IMG/VR virus record: IMGVR_UViG_3300042560_000266
Location: 1 to 24,477 of that record
Length of the DNA: 24,477 nucleotides
Origin: a virus
Direction: 5' to 3' (one strand)
The notes under the pieces are model-generated. The model was not told where the DNA came from and ran no database searches. It worked only from the letters and a program-made list of their open reading frames with translations. Both the position numbers and the translations under genes were made by a program. Shown piece after piece: positions 14,287 through 20,559 of this stretch. Position 1 is the stretch's first letter, and every line of letters begins with the position of its first letter.

Positions 14287-15405
14287 ATGAATGGACTACC
14301 ATTATTTGAATTGGTAATTGATGAATCAGCAGAAGCAGGTGTTAAGGCGGTTGCATTGGTTGACAACCCTGCGATTGAAGTAGATTGGATTGCATTCAAC
14401 GAATCCGACAATAACAAATTCAATTTCATTACTGAATCAGAAGAAAAGCGCATTGTGTTCGGTGCGTTAATGATACCTGACTTACAGATATACAGAAGGA
14501 ATCAAGATGGCTACGAATTTAACGTGGTATTCTCAAAGGACACCATCTATCAGATTCGTGAGAGGTTTATGCGTGAGAAAAGAACCGCAGAAACCAATGC
14601 GCAGCACATAGCATCAATAGCATTTGATGATGTGTACATGGTTGAAACCTTTATCAAAGATTCGCAGCGTGGTGTTATGCCACCAGAACAATTTCAAGAC
14701 CTTCCTGATGGTACTTGGTTTGGTGCATTCAAAGTTGACAATGACCAAGTATGGAATGACTTCGTGAAAACGGGTTTATTCAAAGGGTTTAGTGTTGAAG
14801 GTAATTTCAAGCAAATATTAATAACAGAAAATATGAACTTAGTTGAAAAAATGGATGAACTATTTGCCAAGTATTTTGGCAAAGACATGGATGAAAAAAC
14901 TGAACAAAAAGAACAGTATTTCATTGATGCTACTCTAATGGATGGTACTGCAATCAAAGTTGAACCTGCACTTGAAGAAGGTGCGGTTGTTATGGTTATC
15001 ACACCTGATGGCGATGTACCTGCACCCGATGCTACACATGAATTAAGTGATGGCACATTGGTAACTACTGTATCAGGAATGATTACAGAAATCAAAGCTA
15101 AAATTGAAGAAGAAGAGCCAACCGAAGAAATGGAAACTAAACTCAACACATTGCTTGATGAGATGAGAGCAGAACTATCTGCCAAATTTGAAGCGCAAAG
15201 AATTGAGTTTGAAGCTATCAAAGAAAAGAACATTGAACTTGAAGCATTCAACAAAGAACTTTTGGAAGCGGTTAGAGCATTTGAATCTGCACCAAAAGAA
15301 GAACCAACAAGCACACCGAAATCAGCAGTAGAAAAAGAAACTGCAAAAGATAGAGCCGTTAGAATGGCGCAAATCTTACACTCTAATAAAATAATCAAAC
15401 TCTAA
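14287..15405 (+). CDS. Prohead protease-scaffold fusion protein
   Basis: 372 residues with two parts. Residues 1-180 resemble XkdF/S78-type prohead proteases: AVALVDNPAIEVDW near the start, GALMIPDLQIYRRN, NAQH with His107, VYMVETFIKD with Glu120, PDGTWFGAFKVDNDQVWNDF, and KGFSVEG with Ser169. His107 and Ser169 are the likely catalytic pair, with an acidic third residue nearby. Residues from about 205 form a scaffold: a beta-hairpin segment (LMDGTAIKVEPALEEGAVV), an acidic repeat, and a long coiled-coil (EMRAELSAKFEAQRIEFEAI and onward), ending with KDRAVRMAQILHSNKIIKL, a possible capsid-binding tail. It should guide capsid assembly and then cut itself and the capsid protein. The following gene is the major capsid protein, as expected. 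Confidence 0.75.
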   Translation: MNGLPLFELVIDESAEAGVKAVALVDNPAIEVDWIAFNESDNNKFNFITESEEKRIVFGALMIPDLQIYRRNQDGYEFNVVFSKDTIYQIRERFMREKRTAETNAQHIASIAFDDVYMVETFIKDSQRGVMPPEQFQDLPDGTWFGAFKVDNDQVWNDFVKTGLFKGFSVEGNFKQILITENMNLVEKMDELFAKYFGKDMDEKTEQKEQYFIDATLMDGTAIKVEPALEEGAVVMVITPDGDVPAPDATHELSDGTLVTTVSGMITEIKAKIEEEEPTEEMETKLNTLLDEMRAELSAKFEAQRIEFEAIKEKNIELEAFNKELLEAVRAFESAPKEEPTSTPKSAVEKETAKDRAVRMAQILHSNKIIKL

Positions 15406-15424
15406 CATTTAAATAAAAAACAAC

Positions 15425-16366
15425 ATGGGATTTTCAGTAGGAACATTAACCAACTACATTGACCAGTCAAGCAAGGACTTGATTGCTCGTAGTTATTTTG
15501 AAAACCGTTCTGCCGAATATTTTGGCGGATTACAAACGGGGATTAAGACATCATCTGCATTGCAACTTTTGGCAGTTACCGCAGTACCACAAGCAGATAG
15601 TGCTTGTAGTTTTGCTGCATCAGGTACTACCACATTCACACAACGCAACATCACAGTTGGTGCTATTAAGTATCAGGACACATTATGTCCTAAAGACCTT
15701 CGTGCTAAATGGACACAAATTCTATTAAAGCAAGGTTCAAACGCAGAAAACGAAAGCCTTACATTTGAAGCATCTATTGCTGACCAACTTGTATCTTTGG
15801 TAAAAGAACACGTTGAAGTTTTGGATTGGCAAGGTGATACCGTATCAGGTAATGAGTATTTGAGCAAGTACGATGGTTTAATTAAAATCATTGATGCTGC
15901 TGGTACTGCACTTGATGGCAACACGGGCAACGTAACATCCGCAACTGGATTTATTTCTACAAATGCAATCGCTATCATCAACGGCATTTGTGATACTGCA
16001 CCTGCTAAGATTAAAACCAAAGCAAATAAGGTATTGTTCGTTGGTACTGATTGGTTTGACACTTACGTTAACGGTTTAATGGCTGCTAACTTGTTCAACT
16101 TTGATGCAACTGCTTATGCTGATTACGTATTAAACGTACCAGGAAAGAATGTAAAAGTAGTAGGTGTTCATGGATTAGATGCAACGGGTCGTGCATTCTT
16201 AGGAGTTGCTGACAATTTCTTCTTAGGTGTTGACCTTGAAGGTGAAGAAGAAGAATTTAAAATGTGGTATTCTATGGATGATGACAACATCAAGTATAGC
16301 ATCAAATTCAAGCGTGGTGTACAAGTCGCTTATCCATCAGAAATCGTTGAATTTACATTCGATTAA
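15425..16366 (+). CDS. Major capsid protein, HK97 fold
   Basis: 313 residues, preceded by the A-rich stretch TTTAAATAAAAAACAAC. The sequence has the N-arm and E-loop style of Bacteroidota phage capsid proteins (TLTNYIDQSSKDLIARSYFE, FGGLQTGIKTSSALQLLAV, FTQRNITVGAIKYQDTLCPK), and then SIADQLVSLVKEHVEVLDWQ. P-domain helix and A-domain strands follow: INGICDTAPAKIKTKANKVL, VGTDWFDTYVNGLMAANLFN, GKNVKVVGVHGLDATGRAFL, and the closing KFKRGVQVAYPSEIVEFTF. There is no long N-terminal delta domain, which agrees with a separate scaffold in the upstream gene. Codon choice and the terminator downstream suit a highly expressed gene. Confidence 0.8.
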   Translation: MGFSVGTLTNYIDQSSKDLIARSYFENRSAEYFGGLQTGIKTSSALQLLAVTAVPQADSACSFAASGTTTFTQRNITVGAIKYQDTLCPKDLRAKWTQILLKQGSNAENESLTFEASIADQLVSLVKEHVEVLDWQGDTVSGNEYLSKYDGLIKIIDAAGTALDGNTGNVTSATGFISTNAIAIINGICDTAPAKIKTKANKVLFVGTDWFDTYVNGLMAANLFNFDATAYADYVLNVPGKNVKVVGVHGLDATGRAFLGVADNFFLGVDLEGEEEEFKMWYSMDDDNIKYSIKFKRGVQVAYPSEIVEFTFD

Positions 16367-16368
16367 TT

Positions 16369-16893
16369 ATGGCGTGTGAACTAACAACGGGTGTCAGTTT
16401 AGGATGCAGGGATAATTCAGGCGGTGTTAAAGAATTTTACATCGCCAATATCCCATCAACGGGATTGGGAGTTACACAGAATGGTTCGGGTATGGTAACT
16501 GCTATTGCAGCAGGTGCTACCTTCTTCAAATATGTGCCAAGAAAAAAAACTGGTATGTGGGATGAAGCCATTACAGTAAACGACCAAAACGGAACTGTAT
16601 TCTATGCACAGACTGCTTTAATTCCATTGTCAAAAATGGAACAAGCAAAGCGTAACGAGGTTATGCTACTCGCAAAAGCAAACATGACAGTAATTGTCAA
16701 AGACCAAAATGATAAGTATTGGCTATTAGGTCAAGATAACGGAATCACACTCGCCAACAGTAGAGCAGGTTCGGGTACTGACTATGGAGATAGAAATGGG
16801 TATGAACTTAACTTTGAAGGTGGAGAGCCAGAAGCAGCACCCGAAGTTAACTATGCAGGTTTTTCATCACTTATTAGCGTAACTACATTATAG
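16369..16893 (+). CDS. Virion protein, probably major tail (tube) protein
   Basis: 174 residues, starting 2 nt after the capsid gene stop. It starts ACELTTGVSLGCRDNSGGVK and has regular strand-turn repeats: FYIANIPSTGLGVT, ITVNDQNGTVFYAQTALIPL, KANMTVIVKDQNDKYWLLG, NGITLANSRAGSGTDYGDRN and YELNFEGGEPEAAP. The beta-sandwich plus helix pattern (SKMEQAKRNEVMLLA) and the size match tail tube proteins, and this type sits beside capsid genes in other Bacteroidota phages. Being co-transcribed with the capsid gene before a terminator suggests it is needed in many copies. A decoration or head-completion role is the alternative. Confidence 0.5.
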   Translation: MACELTTGVSLGCRDNSGGVKEFYIANIPSTGLGVTQNGSGMVTAIAAGATFFKYVPRKKTGMWDEAITVNDQNGTVFYAQTALIPLSKMEQAKRNEVMLLAKANMTVIVKDQNDKYWLLGQDNGITLANSRAGSGTDYGDRNGYELNFEGGEPEAAPEVNYAGFSSLISVTTL

Positions 16894-16933
16894 CATTTTC
16901 TTTTCGATTTGTCATAATTATTTTTGAATTGAA

Positions 16934-16959
16934 GCCATTCCGAAAGGGGTGGCTTTTTT
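16934..16959 (+). terminator. Rho-independent terminator after capsid and tube-like genes
   Basis: GCCATTCC pairs with GGGGTGGC (8 bp, two G-U pairs) around a GAAA tetraloop, and A-T pairs extend the stem at 16932-16933. Six T bases follow (16954-16959). It lies 40 nt after the stop at 16893 and before a new promoter-like element, so it closes the high-copy structural unit. Confidence 0.85.
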
Positions 16960-16962
16960 CGT

Positions 16963-16997
16963 TTTAAACAAAAGACCGTTAGTTTATATATAGGTAT
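16963..16997 (+). promoter_or_regulatory. Promoter-like element after the terminator
   Basis: TTTAAACA (16963-16970), ACCGT (16975-16979) and TTATATATA (16984-16992) precede the ATG at 16998 by 5 nt. The blocks match those at 14251-14280 in order and spacing. Placement directly behind an intrinsic terminator supports a restart of transcription here. Confidence 0.5.
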
Positions 16998-17372
16998 ATG
17001 ATAGTCATAGAAAAGGGCGTAGTAAACACATTTGCATTGACATTAACCGAAAAGGTCACAATAGCTGCACCGTATTACCTTATGACAGTAACGGGCAAGT
17101 CAGGTCAAGCTATCGTTAAATGGTTGATGACAGACATTTCGGCATACCCTGAAAGATTTAATAAATTTCAATTTGAAGAGGGTGTGACTGCTACTATTCC
17201 ATTCAAAGGTGATTACATATATAAGGTTTATCAGAAGGCAGCAGCAAACACAATCATTCCAACAGACCCTAATGATTTAATAGAGCAAGGAATAATGCGT
17301 GTAGAGGGTGATGATGCAACGTATGTAGAGCATTCTAACACAACAACAACAGTAATTTATGAAGCAGATTAG
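16998..17372 (+). CDS. Small virion-associated protein (beta-rich)
   Basis: 124 residues of a type that occurs among structural genes of Bacteroidota phages. It is made of alternating strands: MIVIEKGVVNTFALTLTEKV, YYLMTVTGKSGQAIVKWLMT, then FNKFQFEEG, GDYIYKVYQKAAA and GIMRVEGDDATYVEH, followed by a Thr-rich end. The R/Y-F-N-x-F segment and the G-D-Y-x-Y-x-V-Y turn suggest a small immunoglobulin-like sandwich. It is not enzymatic. It overlaps the portal gene by 14 nt. It may be a head decoration, neck or tail protein; the sequence does not decide. Confidence 0.55.
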   Translation: MIVIEKGVVNTFALTLTEKVTIAAPYYLMTVTGKSGQAIVKWLMTDISAYPERFNKFQFEEGVTATIPFKGDYIYKVYQKAAANTIIPTDPNDLIEQGIMRVEGDDATYVEHSNTTTTVIYEAD

Positions 17373-19293
17373 CAACGGATTATACAGTTTAGACTTCACG
17401 GCATACAATGCACCTAACTTCATTGAAAACAAAAGGGGCAAATATGTTGAGTATGGTGAAGATAACGCATTCCCATTTTACTTGGTTGACCTATTTAATG
17501 GTAGCAGCGTTCATAACGCTATTGTAACGGGCAAGGTAAACTATATTGTTGGTCGTGGACTGACAGTACCAAACGACATGAACACGCTTAAAAGAGCAAT
17601 GGTTGAAGCATTTGTCTTTTCACCAAATCCATACGAAACATGGAATGACATCTTTAAAAAGATAGCAGCAGATTATGAGATTTACAATGGATTTGCAATA
17701 GAGGTTTTAAACGATAAAAACGGCAAGATAAGCGAAGTATATCACATGGACTTTGGTCGGTTGAGAGTACCAATAGATGACCGTAACAACGTGATGTATT
17801 CTGATGAGTGGTTGAATCTTCAATGGGGAATGGATGACTTTACTTACAACCGTAATTTCAGACCCAAAACAACTTTACTTCCTTTATTCAATCCTAACAA
17901 AACACAAAGCAGGTCGGTAATTTATCACCGTGAATACCGACCAAACATGAAAGAATATCCATTACCTGACTACATCGGTGCTTTACAACAAATCAGAACG
18001 CAAATAGAGATAAGTAATTTTGATTTGAACACGATTGTAAACGGTTTTGCAGGTGGTACGATGATAAATCTTTACAACGGAATGCCACCCGAAGAAGAGC
18101 AAAAGAACGCTATTGAACAACAGATATATGACAAGGCAGCAGGAAGTTCAAATGGTAATAGAATCCTAATCAACTTTGCTGATTCAAAAGATACATCAGG
18201 TGCGGAGATATTGAACTTAATGGGCAACGACTTGCCCGATAGATTTGCACAACTTGAAAAGCGTGTGACAGATTCAATCTTCATTGGTCATAAGGTAACA
18301 TCACCAATGTTATTCGGTGTAAAAACAGAAGGTCAATTAGGTGGCAGAACAGAGATGTTAAATGCTTACGAACTATTCAAAGAAACCTACATACAAGGAA
18401 GACAGAGAATCTTATTAAATGTAGTCAATGATGTGTTTGATTACAAAGGTTTAGGCAGACCAATATCAGTTGAAGAATTAAGACCTATTACAACTGAATT
18501 GCCAGTTATAGACCCAGTCACAATGATAAGTCTATTTGACCGTGAGAAATTGAAGGAAAGAGTATCAGAAGTGTATGGAATTTCGCCAAGTGATGAGCAA
18601 AACACAACCGAAGAAACTCAATTAAGTATAAAGTTTGAAGAGCAATTTGATGATGCCATTTTAAACTACTTCAAAAACAAAGGTGTCAAGGCAGATGATT
18701 ACGAGATAGTTGGTGACTTTCAAGTTAATGCAGATAACGAAAGTGTGAAGTTTGAAATCAATGAAAATGACTTTGAATTTGCTGACCCAACCGAAAAGCA
18801 ATTAGCGGAGATAGCTAAGATTGTTCGTGCTAACAAAGGCATAACCATAGCCGAAGTAGCAAAGGTGATGAAAGTCGATGTGGCAACGATAGAAAGTGCC
18901 GTACAAGCGTTGATTAATAAGAAGATGATAGTTAGGGCAGATAACGGTAATATGAATGTCACACAGTCTGCATTGCCTTTAATCATGAAGCTACCTAACC
19001 CTGATGAAGTACTATTAGTTAAATATCAATACGGTATTAGAAATGACATGAGTGGTCAACCTTTGGTAATTCAAAAGACAAGGCAATTCTGCCGTGAGTT
19101 GGTTGCATCAAATAAGCTATACACCAAAGAAGAAATAGAAGGCATGAGAAATGACATGGAAGTTAGTTTCTTGCCATATATAACAAATGTATGGATGGCA
19201 CGAGGTGGATGGTATAGAAGAAAAGGAACGGATGTAAGTGTGCCATTTTGCCGACATATTTGGCGTCAAGTAGTAGTTAAATCAAAGCGTTAA
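17359..19293 (+). CDS. Portal protein with C-terminal extension
   Basis: 644 residues. The first 450 or so are a portal of the SPP1/HK97-like superfamily: FPFYLVDLFNGSSVHNAIVT, KVNYIVGRGL, NPYETWNDIFKKIAADYEIY, LPDYIGALQQIRTQIEISNF, then GGTMINLYNG, HKVTSPMLFGVKTEGQLGGR with TEMLNAYELFKETYIQGRQR, which is the stem and crown pattern. Beyond this lies an extension: an acidic stretch, a winged-helix-like segment at about 482-540 (ANKGITIAEVAKVMKVDVAT, IESAVQALINKKMIVRADNG), and an end GGWYRRKGTDVSVPFCRHIW at 616-635, similar to the C-terminal cysteine/histidine part seen in phage morphogenesis proteins. The portal lies after the capsid gene, not between terminase and protease. The core assignment is firm; the role of the extension is unknown. 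Confidence 0.75.
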   Translation: MKQISNGLYSLDFTAYNAPNFIENKRGKYVEYGEDNAFPFYLVDLFNGSSVHNAIVTGKVNYIVGRGLTVPNDMNTLKRAMVEAFVFSPNPYETWNDIFKKIAADYEIYNGFAIEVLNDKNGKISEVYHMDFGRLRVPIDDRNNVMYSDEWLNLQWGMDDFTYNRNFRPKTTLLPLFNPNKTQSRSVIYHREYRPNMKEYPLPDYIGALQQIRTQIEISNFDLNTIVNGFAGGTMINLYNGMPPEEEQKNAIEQQIYDKAAGSSNGNRILINFADSKDTSGAEILNLMGNDLPDRFAQLEKRVTDSIFIGHKVTSPMLFGVKTEGQLGGRTEMLNAYELFKETYIQGRQRILLNVVNDVFDYKGLGRPISVEELRPITTELPVIDPVTMISLFDREKLKERVSEVYGISPSDEQNTTEETQLSIKFEEQFDDAILNYFKNKGVKADDYEIVGDFQVNADNESVKFEINENDFEFADPTEKQLAEIAKIVRANKGITIAEVAKVMKVDVATIESAVQALINKKMIVRADNGNMNVTQSALPLIMKLPNPDEVLLVKYQYGIRNDMSGQPLVIQKTRQFCRELVASNKLYTKEEIEGMRNDMEVSFLPYITNVWMARGGWYRRKGTDVSVPFCRHIWRQVVVKSKR

Positions 19294-19297
19294 AATC

Positions 19298-19876
19298 ATG
19301 CCACAAGTACTGTTAATATCACCAGACGAATTTAAGGAAGCTACACCCGTACATGGTAATGTAGATGAAAAATTAATTAGGCAATCTATATTAGCTTGTC
19401 AAGACATATTCGTGCAAAACATCATAGGTACGGGTATTTACTTACAAATTAAAACACAAGTATCAGCATCAACGCTGACTAACTTGAATACGACCTTGTT
19501 AAATGACTACTTACAACCTGCAATGCGTTATTGGATAATGGCAGAAATAATCAGACCGATTTCATTGCGTTATATGAATGTGGGGGTTGAGCAAAAAAGA
19601 ACAGAGGTATCAAATCCAATATCTGAAAAGACTATTGCGGAAACTGAAAACCATTACCGTAATCGTGCCGAGTGGTATGCCGAACAATGCACTAAGTATC
19701 TTTGTGAATATTCAGATGACTACCCATTGTTTTTGAATCCTGGTGACGGAGTTGATACAATAGTACCGAATCAAAACAACTACACAACCGCTATATTTTT
19801 AGGGGGTGTACGTGGAAAGAAAAATACAAATCTACTTACCTATGATGAACCATTCAGAAGAAGCAAGAAATACTGA
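19298..19876 (+). CDS. Head-tail connector protein (DUF6712-like)
   Basis: 192 residues, 4 nt after the portal. The N-terminal half is an all-helical connector of the gp6/gp15 type: ISPDEFKEATPVHGNVDEKL, IRQSILACQDIFVQNIIGTG with the usual Q-D-x-x-x-x-x-I-I-G-T pattern, then LNDYLQPAMRYWIMAEIIRP and ISLRYMNVGV. The end (ENHYRNRAEWYAEQCTKYLC) is a second helix, and the tail DYPLFLNPGDGVDTI is extended. It would form the ring that closes the portal and binds the tail. The DUF number is from memory of the family and not checked. Confidence 0.65.
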   Translation: MPQVLLISPDEFKEATPVHGNVDEKLIRQSILACQDIFVQNIIGTGIYLQIKTQVSASTLTNLNTTLLNDYLQPAMRYWIMAEIIRPISLRYMNVGVEQKRTEVSNPISEKTIAETENHYRNRAEWYAEQCTKYLCEYSDDYPLFLNPGDGVDTIVPNQNNYTTAIFLGGVRGKKNTNLLTYDEPFRRSKKY

Positions 19877-19997
19877 TAAGCTAAGGGGTACGGGAAAAAA
19901 GAACCTTGAAAAGTTAAAAATATACTTAGAAAAACATGACCTTAAATCAGATAATAGACCACTTAAAAGCATTCCAAGAGAATCACTTACAAGTTAA
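19842..19997 (+). CDS. Possible small helical protein in the connector/terminator overlap
   Basis: A 51-residue frame from ATG 19842 (a longer GTG start at 19806 is possible) spans the 59-nt gap between the connector stop (19876) and the next ATG (19936), overlapping both. The middle reads like a charged helix (EEARNTDKLRGTGKKNLEKL, then KIYLEKHDLK), with no rare codons. It is uncertain: overlaps of 35 and 62 nt are longer than the norm in this window, and nothing identifies a function. It could be a true small gene or a chance frame. Confidence 0.35.
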   Translation: MMNHSEEARNTDKLRGTGKKNLEKLKIYLEKHDLKSDNRPLKSIPRESLTS

Positions 19998-20559
19998 GCA
20001 TTATATCTTTGGAAATAACGCATCTATTGACAATGAGAAAGACATTGATGGTGTACTTATGTGGGTATTTGTTGATGCGCAAGGTGGTCGAATATCAGAA
20101 ACGCAGTTCACCTATAATATGCAAATTGCATTTCTTGATGTCTTGAATCCAGATGATGAGAATTTAGAAGATGTATTATCAGATACATTACAAATTGCAC
20201 AAGATTTAGCAGCGTGGTTGGATAGATATAGTGAATCGGCACTTGAATATTCATTCAATAGGGTCAGTTCAATTCAACCTATTCGTGAAAGGTTTGAATC
20301 TGACTATGCAGGTCATATTATAACGGTGGCAATAGATATGCCATTTCCTTACGATAAGTGTCAAATACCAACTATTAACGGTGAAAACCCACCAAGTCCG
20401 TGTGATTTATTTTTGAATGGAATTTCAACAACACAATGGGATTGTATCACTAATTCAAATCACTACTCTTACACCTACATTATCAATGTCAACGGGGTAT
20501 TAAATCAAACTGGCACATTTGACCCATTAGTTTCAAACACATTTAACATCAGCGCATAA
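19936..20559 (+). CDS. Tail terminator/completion-like protein
   Basis: 207 residues. It starts MTLNQIIDHLKAFQENHLQV, a helix like that opening tail completion proteins of Bacteroidota phages, followed by KHYIFGNN. The core alternates strands and helices: DIDGVLMWVFVDAQGG, TQFTYNMQIAFLDVLNPDDE, LEDVLSDTLQIAQDLAAWLD, FNRVSSIQPIRERFESDYAG with HIITVAIDMPFPYDKCQ. The alpha/beta layout resembles gpU/gp17-type terminators that cap the tail tube. A C-terminal part of about 45 residues (SPCDLFLNGISTTQWDCI onward) is an added beta domain. It shares one base with the fibre gene start. The role is inferred from position next to the connector. Confidence 0.5.
   Translation: MTLNQIIDHLKAFQENHLQVKHYIFGNNASIDNEKDIDGVLMWVFVDAQGGRISETQFTYNMQIAFLDVLNPDDENLEDVLSDTLQIAQDLAAWLDRYSESALEYSFNRVSSIQPIRERFESDYAGHIITVAIDMPFPYDKCQIPTINGENPPSPCDLFLNGISTTQWDCITNSNHYSYTYIINVNGVLNQTGTFDPLVSNTFNISA

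Noticed and set aside
14694-15398. Antisense open frame of 234 codons opposite the protease-scaffold gene
   Set aside because: It is Ser/Ile-rich with no recognisable fold, lies wholly opposite a confident gene, and is explained by that gene's codon pattern (GAA/GAT/GCA read in reverse).
15673-16062. Antisense open frame of 129 codons opposite the major capsid gene
   Set aside because: Shadow of the capsid coding frame; no - strand gene is convincing anywhere in the window.
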